Positions 53,107 through 63,849 are shown, numbered from the stretch's first letter. The stretch is 64,000 bases of DNA from Prochlorococcus sp. AG-363-A16 (GCA_003280345.1 QCFB01000003.1:31268-95267), one strand, 5' to 3'. Notes: generated from the sequence alone by a model not told the origin. Numbers and translations: made by a program.

Positions 53107-54606
53107 GTGACCCTGAGGCTAACCAACACTCTCACTCGTAAGACTGAAATCTTTCAGTCCCTTCTGCCAAAGAAAGTAAGCATTTACTGCTGTGGAGTAA
53201 CTGTTTATGACCACTGCCACCTCGGTCATGCCCGAAGCTACATCGCATGGGATGTCCTTCGCCGTTACCTAATCTGGTTGGGGTATGAAGTGACCTTCGT
53301 TCAAAATTTCACAGATATAGATGACAAGATTCTCGATCGAGCTGCTAAAGAAAATTGCAGTATGAGTGAAATTAGTGAACGTAACATTAAGGCTTTTCAT
53401 GAAGATATGAATGTGCTCGGGATATTACCTCCAGATCGAATGCCCCGAGCGACAAAATGCCTTGATGGAATACGTGCTCTAATAGAAGAATTAGTAACAT
53501 GTGGTGCCGCCTATTCTATTGATGGAGACGTCTACTTTTCAGTAACTAAGCATGCTAATTACGGCAAGTTAAGTGGTCGGCAACTCGAGCAACAGCAACT
53601 AAATGCAGATGGTCGAGTCACAGATGCTGAAAAAGAAAAAAAGCAAAGCTTATTTGACTTTGCACTTTGGAAAGGAGCCAAGCAAGGAGAGCCAAGCTTT
53701 CCTTCTCCATGGGGAGAAGGTCGGCCTGGATGGCACATTGAGTGTTCGGCAATGGTTCGTGAGGAATTAGGAGAAACCATTGATATTCATCTTGGAGGAG
53801 CAGATTTAATCTTTCCCCATCATGAAAATGAAATTGCTCAATCGGAAGTTGCCACAGGGAAAGATCTTGCGCGTTATTGGCTACACAACGGAATGGTTAA
53901 TGTTAGCGGACAAAAAATGAGCAAGTCGCTTGGAAATTTCACAACAATCAAGGAACTTCTTAAGCAAGGTATTTCACCAATGACCTTAAGACTTTTTGTA
54001 TTGCAAGCTCATTACAGAAAGCCAATTGATTTCACAGATGAAGCTCTCAAAGCAGCGGCCAAAGGGTGGGAAGGCCTAAATGCAGCACTTTCACTAGGAG
54101 TGCTTCACTCTACCGAACTCGGCATAACCAAGCAAAGCTCCTTAAATGAAATAGCTATCCATACAACAAAAGAAATTCACTCTTTAGAACTATCTCAGCT
54201 ACAAAAGAATTTTGTAGAAGCTATGAATGATGACCTCAATACTTCAGGTGCTCTAGCTGTACTTTTTGAGCTTGCGCGCCCACTCCGTTCTCTAGCGAAT
54301 CGTTTTAAAAGAGAAGGTACAAAAAAAATTAATTTATCCAAAACAGCCGACTTACGAAGCCGTTGGCAATTACTTGTTCAATTAGCCCACGTATTAGGAC
54401 TAAAAAGTGAAAAAAGCCAAACCTTTTCTCAGATAGGTGAAAGTTTTGTCATGGAAGAAAAAATCAAGGCCGCAATTGCCTCACGTAAAAAAGCAAAGTC
54501 GACAGGCGACTACACTAAAGCCGATAAAATTAGAGATGAATTAAAAGCTATTGGAGTCGAATTGATCGACAAGCCCGGGGGGAAAACCGACTGGATAAGA
54601 ATCTGA
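53107..54606 (+). CDS. cysS: Cysteine--tRNA ligase
   Basis: 499 aa, GTG start. Class I aminoacyl-tRNA synthetase. Zinc/HIGH region [20 protein letters not shown] and KMSKSLGN near 270 are intact; the C-terminal anticodon-binding domain ends [14 protein letters not shown]. Length is typical. 52 bp after polA; probably own promoter. Confidence 0.97.
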   Translation: MTLRLTNTLTRKTEIFQSLLPKKVSIYCCGVTVYDHCHLGHARSYIAWDVLRRYLIWLGYEVTFVQNFTDIDDKILDRAAKENCSMSEISERNIKAFHEDMNVLGILPPDRMPRATKCLDGIRALIEELVTCGAAYSIDGDVYFSVTKHANYGKLSGRQLEQQQLNADGRVTDAEKEKKQSLFDFALWKGAKQGEPSFPSPWGEGRPGWHIECSAMVREELGETIDIHLGGADLIFPHHENEIAQSEVATGKDLARYWLHNGMVNVSGQKMSKSLGNFTTIKELLKQGISPMTLRLFVLQAHYRKPIDFTDEALKAAAKGWEGLNAALSLGVLHSTELGITKQSSLNEIAIHTTKEIHSLELSQLQKNFVEAMNDDLNTSGALAVLFELARPLRSLANRFKREGTKKINLSKTADLRSRWQLLVQLAHVLGLKSEKSQTFSQIGESFVMEEKIKAAIASRKKAKSTGDYTKADKIRDELKAIGVELIDKPGGKTDWIRI

Positions 54607-54625
54607 ATCATTCAAATTTTTTAAT

Positions 54626-54659
54626 CCACGTAGACAATTAAAAATAACTGTCTACGTGG
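54626..54659. repeat. 11-bp inverted repeat between cysS and the symporter
   Basis: CCACGTAGACA (54626-54636) and TGTCTACGTGG (54649-54659), 12-nt loop, overlapping the stop codon of the minus-strand gene. No T-run on either side, so a stability hairpin rather than a classic terminator. Confidence 0.85.
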
Positions 54660-55989
54660 CTGCAGACCATTTTTGAATTAAGTCTACAAGGCTAACTATC
54701 AAACCAAAAGCAACTACAGGAGGAGAAATCCATCGAAGCATAAATTTGAGCCCATTCCTAATTGCTTCTGACGTCTCACAACCTTGAAGGTCTTCATCAA
54801 ATCGGTTGGGAACAACCCATCCGAGTAAAACAGACAGAAGCAAGCCTCCAAATATCAACAAAAGGCCTCCAAAAACTGCGTCCATTCGGCCTAAAACCTC
54901 AAGATCTAAAGCAGCGGGAAGGCCAGCTAAAAAAATCATTGAAGTAGAAGCCCACACCGCTTTATTTCGACTCCAACCAAAACGATCAATCATTGATGCA
55001 ACAGGCACTTCTAAAAGAGAGATAGAGGAAGTTATTGCAGCAATGTAGGCCAAAGCAAAAAATAAAACCGCCACAAAACGGCCTGTCAAACCAAGCGTCG
55101 CAAGCCCCGTTGGTAGAGAAATGAACAAAGTCCCAACTGTGGAACTTGTTACCACATCCTTCAATCCAAAGCTCATCACAATGGGGAAGGTGACCATCCC
55201 TGCCAAAAGGCCAACAGCAGTATCCATACTTACTACTGCAAAAGCTTCTCCAGGTAATCGATTACGTCGGTCTAAATACGCTGAATAAGCAAGAATGCAA
55301 CCTATTCCAGTACCAATAGAAAAGAATGCCTGAGTAAAGGCATTTCTAATTGTTGTGGGATTCATCAATTGATTTATATCCCATCTCAATAAGAAAGTTC
55401 TATAGCCCTCCCATGCACCTGACAGAGTCGAGGCCCAGCAAGCAAGGCTTAAAAGTAAAACAAATAATAATGGGACAGCCCAACCAGTAAGTCTTTCGAT
55501 CCCTCCTCGAATTCCTGCTGAAACAACTATTGCAGTCAGAGCAAGGCTGAGTAATTGACCTAATAAAACACTTTTTCCACTACTTACTGATCCGAAAAAA
55601 GCCTTAGCTGCTTCCATATCTCCTGGAAGCCCATAAAACAATGCATGAAGGAGCGTATGCGCGGTCCAGCCCATCAAAACCGCATAAAAAGCAAGGATTC
55701 CACATGCTGCTACAACAAAAAGCCATCCCATGGGCTGCCATTGCCTCCCTGCTACTTGGACTGGAGCACTAATAGGACTTTTCCCGGTACTTCGCCCTAA
55801 CACCATCTCTGCAACTAGTACTGGCAAGCAGACCAACAAAACAATAAGTACATAAAGAAAAAGAAATGCTGATCCACCTCCTTGCGAAGCTCGATAAGCA
55901 AATCCCCATAGGTTCCCTAATCCGACTGCACTCCCTGCTGCTGCAAGGACAAAACCTCTGCTAGAGCGCCAGTGTTCTCGACTTGTCAT
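54652..55989 (-). CDS. Sodium-dependent transporter (NSS/SNF family)
   Basis: 445 aa, ~12 TM. Start motif REHWRSSRGFVLAAAGSAVG and GLGNLWGFAYRA form the Na+/substrate site of the neurotransmitter-sodium-symporter family; SIGTGIGCILAYSAYLDRRN follows in TM6-like region. Imports an amino acid or related solute with Na+. Convergent with cysS, divergent from dxr. Confidence 0.93.
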   Translation of the reverse strand: MTSREHWRSSRGFVLAAAGSAVGLGNLWGFAYRASQGGGSAFLFLYVLIVLLVCLPVLVAEMVLGRSTGKSPISAPVQVAGRQWQPMGWLFVVAACGILAFYAVLMGWTAHTLLHALFYGLPGDMEAAKAFFGSVSSGKSVLLGQLLSLALTAIVVSAGIRGGIERLTGWAVPLLFVLLLSLACWASTLSGAWEGYRTFLLRWDINQLMNPTTIRNAFTQAFFSIGTGIGCILAYSAYLDRRNRLPGEAFAVVSMDTAVGLLAGMVTFPIVMSFGLKDVVTSSTVGTLFISLPTGLATLGLTGRFVAVLFFALAYIAAITSSISLLEVPVASMIDRFGWSRNKAVWASTSMIFLAGLPAALDLEVLGRMDAVFGGLLLIFGGLLLSVLLGWVVPNRFDEDLQGCETSEAIRNGLKFMLRWISPPVVAFGLIVSLVDLIQKWSAAT

Positions 55990-56083
55990 TTAAAACCCCT
56001 TTTTTTCGCTCAAGTTAATTAGAGCTTAAACATTTCGAGATTAATCCCTGTAATGGGACACTGGTATTAGCAGCTTGAAGAGT

Positions 56084-57337
56084 GTGAAAGCTATCAGTGT
56101 GCTGGGCTCCACGGGTTCTATAGGTACCCAGACTCTTCAAATTATCGAAGAATTCCCTGATCAGTTCAGGGTTGTAGCCCTTACTGCAGGGAAAAATTTG
56201 CCTCTGGTAGTCGAACAAATACAAAAACACGCTCCAGAGGTTGTTGCTCTGGCTGATGAGTCCTTACTACCTGAACTTAACGAGCGTCTATTAGCGCTCT
56301 CTTCTGAAAATCAGCCAAAGAACATTCCACAACTATTAGGTGGTCCTGATGGGCTTAATGCTGCAGCATCTTGGTCCACGACGGATCTTGTCGTAACAGG
56401 CATAGTCGGTTGCGCTGGCCTCCTACCTACACTTGCTGCCATTCGGGCAGGGAAAGATATTGCCCTAGCCAATAAAGAAACTCTTATTGCCGCAGGACCA
56501 GTAGTCCTACCAGAATTAAAAAAAAGTGGAAGTCGGTTGCTCCCTGCAGATTCTGAGCACTCAGCCATTTTTCAATGCTTGCAAGGAACTCCCTGGGCTG
56601 AAACCGCAAGACTCTCAACAGGTGTTCCTACTCCTGGGCTTCGAAGGATACAGCTAACCGCTTCAGGAGGAGCATTCCGTGACTGGTCAACGGAAGAACT
56701 TAAAAATGCCACTGTTAGCGATGCGACTAGCCATCCAAATTGGAGCATGGGCAAAAAGATAACCGTGGATTCAGCAACTCTTATGAATAAAGGATTGGAA
56801 GTGATTGAAGCTCATTACCTGTTTGGAATTGACTACGATCAAATTGAGATTGTCATCCACCCTCAAAGCATTATTCATTCGATGATCGAGCTAGCTGATT
56901 CATCAGTACTTGCACAGCTCGGATGGCCAGACATGAAACTTCCTATTCTTTTTTGCATGAGTTGGCCAAATCGCCAAGAGACTCCCTGGCGAAGACTTAA
57001 GCTCTCAGAAGTTGGTGAACTAACTTTCAGAGCTCCAGATACTGCCAAATATCCCTGCATGAGTCTTGCTTACTCCGTCGGGCGTGCAGGCGGGACTATG
57101 CCAGCAGTAATGAATGCAGCAAATGAAGAAGCTGTAGCACAATTCCTGAAGGAAAAAATACACTTTCTTGATATCCCAAAATTTATCGAAGCTGTCTGCG
57201 AGAGTCACAAGCCTGACTTGCAAAATAAGCCAAGCCTCGATGACATAATTTCAATCGATAACTGGGCACGCATAGCTTTGCGAGAAGAGATAAATCGTGG
57301 AACAATCAAAACTGCCATCCCTAGGATGGCAGTATAA
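56084..57337 (+). CDS. dxr: 1-deoxy-D-xylulose 5-phosphate reductoisomerase
   Basis: 417 aa from GTG 56084; a TTG three codons upstream adds only MKS. Second step of the MEP isoprenoid pathway: NADPH-dependent conversion of DXP to MEP. NADPH motif [13 protein letters not shown] at the N-terminus; substrate/metal region [14 protein letters not shown] and [20 protein letters not shown]. Essential for chlorophyll phytyl chain and carotenoid precursors. Confidence 0.97.
   Translation: MKAISVLGSTGSIGTQTLQIIEEFPDQFRVVALTAGKNLPLVVEQIQKHAPEVVALADESLLPELNERLLALSSENQPKNIPQLLGGPDGLNAAASWSTTDLVVTGIVGCAGLLPTLAAIRAGKDIALANKETLIAAGPVVLPELKKSGSRLLPADSEHSAIFQCLQGTPWAETARLSTGVPTPGLRRIQLTASGGAFRDWSTEELKNATVSDATSHPNWSMGKKITVDSATLMNKGLEVIEAHYLFGIDYDQIEIVIHPQSIIHSMIELADSSVLAQLGWPDMKLPILFCMSWPNRQETPWRRLKLSEVGELTFRAPDTAKYPCMSLAYSVGRAGGTMPAVMNAANEEAVAQFLKEKIHFLDIPKFIEAVCESHKPDLQNKPSLDDIISIDNWARIALREEINRGTIKTAIPRMAV
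57311..57333 (+). terminator. Hairpin over the dxr stop
   Basis: Perfect 10-bp stem ACTGCCATCC/GGATGGCAGT with a 3-nt loop, within the final dxr codons and followed by a weak T-rich run. Confidence 0.6.
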
Positions 57338-57424
57338 ATTTATTTCTTTTACCCCTCACTTTTTAGAGCTAAAAATGCAAGAATAAAAACTCCAAAGAAA
57401 ATAAATGATCTAAAAAAACTCACT

Positions 57425-58507
57425 TCAAAGATTTATTTGAGCCACAAGCATTTCAAGCCATTTTCTAACTAATAGGTCGCCCCAGCACCCTTGAATTCCA
57501 TGGAATCCATTATGTCCTCCCCGAGAAGTAATTAACAACTTCAATTGAGAATTTCCTTCAGACAAACTCAAAGTCTTTTCCAAAACTTCAGCAGATTCAA
57601 CTGGAACCCAAGGGTCATCAATTGCCTGAAGTAATAATGTCGGAGGCATACAAATAGGATTTCTAACAAGAGCGCTCAATGGCGAAGCATTTTTGTAATA
57701 AGCATCGACATCTTGATACCCCCAACGAGGCGCAGTAAATGCCTCGTCAAATGCACGAATAGTTTTAGGTAAAAAGTTATTTCGAGTGTTAACACCTAAA
57801 AATAATTCTTTTTCACGAGGACTCAAACCAAACGGATCTGCAAGAGTTTGCTTAATAAGTCGTTTTAAAAGCCAACGTTGATATATGCGATTTCTTGGTC
57901 GTTCAATCGATGCACTACAAGCCGCCAAGTCCAAAGGACTACTCGTACAAATCAACCCATCAAGAATTGGATCTTCACGTGGTTGAGCATGATTTATTCC
58001 CAGGCAAGCATTGAGCAATATCGTCCCACCAAGCGAAATCCCCACTCCAAACAAAGGGATAGAAACGTCTACTCGTTTTTTATCTAACATCAACTTATTA
58101 CAAAGCTCCCTAGCCCGAATCAATACACAACCCATATCACTGTTGCATTCTGCCGCATAAGTACCGGCAACAAGATGCCTTCCTGGATCAGCACCCCTCA
58201 AATTAACTCTCAAAATAGCAAAGCCAGCCTCAAGCAGGGACAAGGCCATGCGACGAAGGCCTAGTCGTTGACTAGAGCCTCCTAGCCCATGGAGCATCAA
58301 CACCAACCCTTTAATGTCTAACGTCTCATTAGGAAGGTCCAACAAAGCCAACAAAAAGCCAGAACCTTTGACTCCATTAGGCTGCTCAGGAACTGAAATA
58401 TAAATCGGAATGCCTTTCTCAGCAGGCAACTTTTCACGTATAAATGTATCTCTTAGAGTTTGAAGGTCTCCCCCAATCCAAGGCACCCTCTCTTTAAAAG
58501 AGGCCAT
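57425..58507 (-). CDS. YheT-like alpha/beta hydrolase
   Basis: 360 aa from ATG 58507; a GTG at 58558 would overlap pntB. Nucleophile elbow GVGISLGGTILLNA, lid loop and C-terminal SRGGHNGFHG with the catalytic His. YheT/ABHD-type esterase; substrate unknown. Its transcription follows the pnt operon direction, 32 bp after pntB. Confidence 0.88.
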   Translation of the reverse strand: MASFKERVPWIGGDLQTLRDTFIREKLPAEKGIPIYISVPEQPNGVKGSGFLLALLDLPNETLDIKGLVLMLHGLGGSSQRLGLRRMALSLLEAGFAILRVNLRGADPGRHLVAGTYAAECNSDMGCVLIRARELCNKLMLDKKRVDVSIPLFGVGISLGGTILLNACLGINHAQPREDPILDGLICTSSPLDLAACSASIERPRNRIYQRWLLKRLIKQTLADPFGLSPREKELFLGVNTRNNFLPKTIRAFDEAFTAPRWGYQDVDAYYKNASPLSALVRNPICMPPTLLLQAIDDPWVPVESAEVLEKTLSLSEGNSQLKLLITSRGGHNGFHGIQGCWGDLLVRKWLEMLVAQINL

Positions 58508-58538
58508 GCCAAGCTGATCAAAAAGTTCAAAATATTTT

Positions 58539-59975
58539 TCATCTCTTTTTCCCAACACCTAGCTCCTTTAATTCAACCAAGAGATCACCTAAAACTTTCT
58601 TAGCGTCACCAAACACCATTGAGGTATTAGACAACTCAAAAAGATCATTCTTTATTCCTGAATATCCAGCACTCATTCCACGCTTAACAACAAAAACAGA
58701 TCGAGCTTCTTGTACATCTAGAACTGGCATCCCATACAAAGGAGAAGTCGAGTCATTCTTTGCCTGAGGGTTTACAACATCATTAGCTCCCAAAATCAAA
58801 GCAACATCAGTAGCAGGGAATTCAGGATTAATAACATCCATTTCTTTTAGTTGTTCATATGGCACATCCGCTTCTGCAAGCAAGACATTCATATGTCCAG
58901 GCATACGACCTGCAACTGGGTGAATTGCATAAGTGACATCTATGCCACCAGCTTCCAAAACCCTAGTAACTTCTCTCAAAGTATGTTGCGCCTGAGCAAC
59001 GGCAAGACCATAGCCAGGGACAATTACTACTCTTTCAGCCGCCTCCATAGTGAGAGCACATTCCTCAACACTGCAACTTGTGATGTTCTTGTATTCAGTA
59101 CCACTACTTTCTGACGCAATACCTGCACTAATAGAACCACCAAATAAAACCGAAACGAGAGATCGGTTCATTCCATTACACATTACCTGTGTAAGTATCA
59201 ACCCAGCAGCTCCCACCATCGCTCCCGCGACTATTAATATTTGACTGCCAACAACAAATCCTGCTGCTGCTGCTGCAACACCCGAATAGCTATTTAGCAA
59301 TGAAATAACTACAGGCATGTCTGCTCCTCCAATAGGCAAAGTCACTCCTACGCCTAAAAGAGCTGAAGCAATTACGAGCAGCCAAAGCCCCTGTTCCCCC
59401 CGTCTAAAGAGCTCAATAGCAGCAACCAAAGATAAAACCCCGAAAGCAATATTTACTGCATGACGAACCTTGCTTTGCGTCCATGAAGGGGTTGAAAGCC
59501 ATCCCTGCAATTTTGCCATCGCAACTATTGAGCCACTAAATGTGATGGCCCCTACGAAGACTGAAACAACAATCGAAACAATCTCGACTATTCCATCAAT
59601 CAAAACACCTGAATCACTATTCCCGGAGAACAAAGCCACACCAAGGGCCACAAGCAGAGATGACATTCCCCCACAACCATTAAACAAAGCAACTGTCTCA
59701 GGCATTGCAGTCATAGGAACCCGCTGCGCAGTAAACATGCCAAGCAGTCCACCCACAGAAGATCCAAGGATTATCCATAAGCAAGCATTAGTAGAGATTC
59801 CTCCATTTCCAAAAGATTCGACCAGGACCCCAACTACTGCAAGAGCCATCGCTATCGCAGCAAGACGATTTGCCTCCCGAGCAGATCGAACCTTGGAAAG
59901 ACCTTTAATACCTAAAGCAAGCAGCAAAACTGCTAGCAAGTCAATCGCGTACTTAAAAATCTCAAAAGTAGTCAT
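58539..59975 (-). CDS. pntB: NAD(P) transhydrogenase subunit beta
   Basis: 478 aa. About nine TM helices, then the NADP(H)-binding dIII domain with VIVPGYGLAVAQAQHTLREV, HPVAGRMPGHMNVLLAEADV and the LGANDVVNP motif. Couples proton movement to hydride transfer between NADH and NADP+. One-base overlap with the upstream pntA fragment; last gene of the operon. Confidence 0.96.
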   Translation of the reverse strand: MTTFEIFKYAIDLLAVLLLALGIKGLSKVRSAREANRLAAIAMALAVVGVLVESFGNGGISTNACLWIILGSSVGGLLGMFTAQRVPMTAMPETVALFNGCGGMSSLLVALGVALFSGNSDSGVLIDGIVEIVSIVVSVFVGAITFSGSIVAMAKLQGWLSTPSWTQSKVRHAVNIAFGVLSLVAAIELFRRGEQGLWLLVIASALLGVGVTLPIGGADMPVVISLLNSYSGVAAAAAGFVVGSQILIVAGAMVGAAGLILTQVMCNGMNRSLVSVLFGGSISAGIASESSGTEYKNITSCSVEECALTMEAAERVVIVPGYGLAVAQAQHTLREVTRVLEAGGIDVTYAIHPVAGRMPGHMNVLLAEADVPYEQLKEMDVINPEFPATDVALILGANDVVNPQAKNDSTSPLYGMPVLDVQEARSVFVVKRGMSAGYSGIKNDLFELSNTSMVFGDAKKVLGDLLVELKELGVGKKR

Positions 59976-60280
59976 TAGTGGTTCCCTTTTCGACGATTTG
60001 GCTTACGGCTAAACATTGCAAGCATCCTGTCTGTGACTAAGAATCCACCGATCACATTAAATAAGGCAAACCCTAAGGAGATAGATCCAATTACTAAAAG
60101 AGGGAGACTTCCACCTGCCTTAATAATGAGAGTAAGTGCAGCTAACATTGTTATGCCCGAAATAGCATTTGCGCCACTCATCAAAGGGGTGTGCAAAGTA
60201 GGTGGCACTTTCCCAATAAGTTCCAAGCCTAAAAGGCTTCCTAGTAGAAGAATCCAAAGAGCCTCGCTTAGGAATGACAT
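59975..60280 (-). CDS. pntA2: NAD(P) transhydrogenase alpha subunit, membrane part
   Basis: 101 aa, four TM segments: EALWILLLGSLLGLELIG, PLMSGANAISGITMLAALTL and a C-terminal helix. The split alpha subunit (separate dII domain) is a common bacterial arrangement. Overlaps both neighbours by one base, so translation is probably coupled. Confidence 0.95.
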   Translation of the reverse strand: MSFLSEALWILLLGSLLGLELIGKVPPTLHTPLMSGANAISGITMLAALTLIIKAGGSLPLLVIGSISLGFALFNVIGGFLVTDRMLAMFSRKPNRRKGNH

Positions 60281-61422
60281 CAGTTTGCTCCTCCTGTTTG
60301 CAGCAAATCAGAATTATGGGCAAGCCCTTCTTTGCTAATCAAACACCCTGCAATGAGCTCATCATTAAAATCTAGGTTTAATTCACCATCTTTCAAAAAT
60401 GGCTGCAATAGAGCTAACAAATTCCTTGCATATAGCGAACTAGCATGATTTGGGACAGTAGAGGGCAACCCTGAAGCGCCGATCAATTTCACTCCTTTTC
60501 TAACCACCATTTCAGCACTAACTGTCTCAGCACAGTTTCCACCTTGGTCAACAGCAATATCAACTACTACAGAACCTGGGCGCATTCGGTCAAGCATGTC
60601 TTCACTGATTAATCGAGGAGCTCTTTTCCCAGGTACCTGAGCTGTACAAATAACAACATCAGCTTCAGATAAATGATCTGAAAGCTGATGTTGTTGTGCT
60701 GCTAAAAAAGCATCTGAAGCCTGCTTTGCGTACCCATCTGATTCAGCAGGTTTTTCAGAAAGATCAGGAGGATCAATGAACCTACCTCCTAACGATTCAA
60801 CTTGTTCCTTGACGGCTGGCCGAATATCACTCACAAAAACTACTGCTCCAAGTCGCCTTGCAGTTGCAACAGCTTGAAGCCCAGCCACGCCTGCACCAAG
60901 AACTACAACCTTTGCTGGTTGAACAGTTCCGGCTGCAGTCATCAACATAGGGAAATAACGGTCAAGCGCACTAGCTCCAAGAAGAACAGCCTTATAGCCA
61001 GCAATGTTCGCTTGAGATGAAAGAGCATCTGCAGATTGAGCTCTACTAATCCTTGGAAGCAATTCCAGGGCCAATGCAGAGAGACTCTTTGAATGCAATG
61101 AAGTTAAAAGTGAACGATTCGTATATGGAGCCAATAGCCCAACAAGCAAGGCTCCTGAGCCAAGCATCTCTAACAAGAATGTGGAAGGCGCCTGAACACA
61201 CAAAACACAATCAGCTTTGCCCCAGGCTTGTGGATCTGCTACAGGAATCAACTCCGCTCCAACATTCTCATATTGCTTATCTTCAAAACCTGCTGGGATC
61301 CCAGCACCTTTTTCAATGGCAATTTTGCAACCCAATAATAGAAACTTCTTGACAGTTTCTGGGGTTGCCGCGACCCGTGTCTCATCCGGGGCAGTTTCTA
61401 CTGGTATCAAAAAACTTGGCAA
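60280..61422 (-). CDS. pntA1: NAD(P) transhydrogenase alpha subunit, NAD-binding part
   Basis: 380 aa, the dI domain: MPSFLIPVETAPDETRVAAT and the NAD-binding KVVVLGAGVAGLQAVATARR, GNCAETVSAEMVVRKGVKLI. First gene of the three-gene operon. Its promoter should lie in the ~130-bp divergent spacer to the 61555 gene. Confidence 0.96.
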   Translation of the reverse strand: MPSFLIPVETAPDETRVAATPETVKKFLLLGCKIAIEKGAGIPAGFEDKQYENVGAELIPVADPQAWGKADCVLCVQAPSTFLLEMLGSGALLVGLLAPYTNRSLLTSLHSKSLSALALELLPRISRAQSADALSSQANIAGYKAVLLGASALDRYFPMLMTAAGTVQPAKVVVLGAGVAGLQAVATARRLGAVVFVSDIRPAVKEQVESLGGRFIDPPDLSEKPAESDGYAKQASDAFLAAQQHQLSDHLSEADVVICTAQVPGKRAPRLISEDMLDRMRPGSVVVDIAVDQGGNCAETVSAEMVVRKGVKLIGASGLPSTVPNHASSLYARNLLALLQPFLKDGELNLDFNDELIAGCLISKEGLAHNSDLLQTGGAN

Positions 61423-61554
61423 AATTAATTCAAGCGCTTTATCTAATGAAGATTAAAAGGGCAACGACCCCTTATCGGGAGCTTTTCTGAAGAAAGTCTG
61501 TCCTCTTTGATCTTTGCGCTAATAACAATAAAGAACCCATGATCGAAAAGCTCA

Positions 61555-62133
61555 ATGACTCTGACCGCAATTGAATGTCCTGATGGTGTTTGCCACAGCC
61601 ACCATGGTGGGCATGCCGTTTCAAGAAAAATCATGCAAAACAACTTGCAAAGTCATGGACGAGAATGGTGCGAGCGCTTAGCTGAACGGATTTACGAGAT
61701 ATCTGTTGATACCTTTTCTCAAACAGTGATGCCTAGCCTCCATTCATCAGGATGGCAACGGCGTCATCTCAACTGGGAATTCAAACTAGCGAGCCAAGGG
61801 TCAGAACCAGATGAAGCCCTGGTAGAAGGCATCATCAATGCAACAGAAAGCTTCCTAAAAAGCAGTGAAGTTCATCGATTATTCATTCAAGAACTAGTTC
61901 AAGGGACATTTGCTGAAGCAACTGAAGACAAGCTCAGATCAATCGCAGTTCGTAAAATCATCGAGAATGAAATTATGGAAATAATTAAAGAGCAAAAGGA
62001 TGACATGCTCGACCGCCTAGCGGCAGGTTTATTAAATGAAGCGAATGGGAACTTTGAATTAGCCAGACAAGCTGCCAATGAAGGCATTCAAGAAGTCGAA
62101 AATTTGCTTATTAATCACACTGAGGCAGTCTGA
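61555..62133 (+). CDS. Conserved-type cyanobacterial protein of unknown function
   Basis: 192 aa, soluble, helical. N-terminal CPDGVCHSHHGGHAVSRKIM has two Cys and four His in fourteen residues, a plausible metal site; the C-terminal half (ESFLKSSEVHRLFIQELVQG … LRSIAVRKIIENEIMEIIK) is helical repeat-like. No family recognised. Divergent from the pnt operon. Confidence 0.75.
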   Translation: MTLTAIECPDGVCHSHHGGHAVSRKIMQNNLQSHGREWCERLAERIYEISVDTFSQTVMPSLHSSGWQRRHLNWEFKLASQGSEPDEALVEGIINATESFLKSSEVHRLFIQELVQGTFAEATEDKLRSIAVRKIIENEIMEIIKEQKDDMLDRLAAGLLNEANGNFELARQAANEGIQEVENLLINHTEAV

Positions 62134-62135
62134 AC

Positions 62136-62327
62136 TCAAACAATCGGCAAAAGCTCCTGCTCCAATGACAAAGCCATTTTCTTTTGACCTTGTTGGTGTA
62201 GGAGTCTTGCTCTAAGAATCAATGGATCTATATCAATTTCACGGAGCCAACATTTTTCTAGTCTCCGTCGATTCTGACTGGGAGAATTCGTATATGAACG
62301 GAGCTTACCCATAGCGTCAGGGAGCAA
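62136..62327 (-). CDS. Possible 63-aa protein
   Basis: Starts MLPDAMGKLRSYTNSPSQNR; a second ATG five codons in may be the true start. Basic, helical (LILRARLLHQQGQKKMALSL). Ends 2 bp from the convergent 61555 gene. Unrecognised. Confidence 0.45.
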   Translation of the reverse strand: MLPDAMGKLRSYTNSPSQNRRRLEKCWLREIDIDPLILRARLLHQQGQKKMALSLEQELLPIV

Positions 62328-62374
62328 AACCCCGGAGTCCTATCTTGAAGCTAAATATGCCAGCAAGGAAAAGA

Positions 62375-63849
62375 ATGGTTAGAAAGACCTAAATTCCATT
62401 TTTTCTATCTCAATAATCTCTTTTGATCTTCCAATAGATCCTTCCAAACCAATTATCAAGCCTCGCATTTGGCAAAAACAGCTAATAGAGCTGCTTCGTC
62501 GCCGCCTAATTCCCAATTCATCCTTAGGCAAAGATGTATTAGTACATGCAGGACCAGGGGCGGGAAAAACGCTTGGAGCCCTTTTAAGCTTTCAGGCCAT
62601 GAAGAGAGAAGGACGCCTTAAACAATTCCTTGTGTTTTGTCACCGGAATTCAATAGTTGACCAATGGAAAAAATCAGCAAAAATGTTGGGATTGCAGCTT
62701 GAAAATTTAGAAACTTATACAGAATCATTTTCATTAAAATCTTCAGATGGATGGATTGTTACCTACCAAGCAGCATCAAGAAACCTAAATTCAATTCGGA
62801 ACATTTTTAAACATTTTGCATTCAATAATTTATTAGCTATCGCCGACGAAGCTCATCATTTAGGAATAACGCCCGAAGAGCCAGATGGACCAATATGGGG
62901 GAAAGTTTTTCTTGAATTAACGGATGATTGTCGACTTCGTTTAGGACTTACAGGAACACCATTTAGAGCAGACAATCTTGCATTTTGCTCGGCTAGAAAA
63001 GTGCGCGTTCAAGCAAAAGGAGAGCTAATCGATCAAATCACACCAGATCTCTGCGTAGAGCCAAAAGCATTGATTTCGGCTGGAGACGTAAGACCTCTTG
63101 AGTTCCATTTTCAAGATGGTTGGGTTGAACATAGTTACAAAGGACAACCAGATAGAGAAGTTTCTCCTCTTTCAAAAGAAGAAAGGGAGACTTGGCGCGC
63201 TCGAAATCTTCGACGGGCAATAAGACTTGCAGATTCAAGCAGTATTGCTGTGCAATTACTTCTTCGCGCAAGGAAAAAGCTCGAGTTAATTCGATCTAAA
63301 CATCAAAACGCAGCTGGTCTGGTAATAGCAAAGGATATTGAACATGCCAAAGGGATTGCCAATCTTTTGGAAGAGAATGGCGACACTGTTGAACTAGTCC
63401 ATTCTCAAGACCCAGAAGCAAGTGAGCGCCTATCTTTATTTCAAGGAAGTGGTGCAAAGTGGTTAGTAAGTGTTGATATGTGTTCCGAAGGATTTGATTC
63501 CCCCCGCTTAAGGGTTGTGGCATATCTGACCACAGTTGTTACAAAGAGCCGATTTATTCAGGGAATAACAAGAGCCGTAAGAATGTCTTTAAAAAGAGCA
63601 TCCCTTGAGTCCATTCCAAGACAAGCATCTCATGTCTTCGCTCCTGCAGACCCTCTCTTAATGGACTATGCACGCAATTGGACAAGTTCAAAGCCATATC
63701 TGATAAAAGGAGACGATTCCCTTCGTCCTATTGAGGGCCATTCATGGATACCTAAAGGGCCAAGTTTGCCAATGGAAGCCGTTAATGATGGCGCCGGAGA
63801 AATGATCAGAATGGGATCAGCTGAATTACCTAATTTCTTGAAAAGATAA
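62375..63849 (+). CDS. DEAD/DEAH-type superfamily 2 helicase, disturbed 5' end
   Basis: Frame open from 62383. Walker A GPGAGKT (62551-62571), DEAH-like box AIADEAHH, motif III-type LTGTPFRAD, and C-terminal helicase domain with VSVDMCSEGFDSPRLR and RFIQGITRAVRM. So the start at 62599 (ATG) would delete Walker A. No ATG/GTG/TTG occurs in frame upstream; ATG 62375 with AAGGA before it would join if one A were added to AGAAAG (62381-62386). Function: ATP-driven nucleic-acid remodelling, substrate unknown. Confidence 0.82.
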
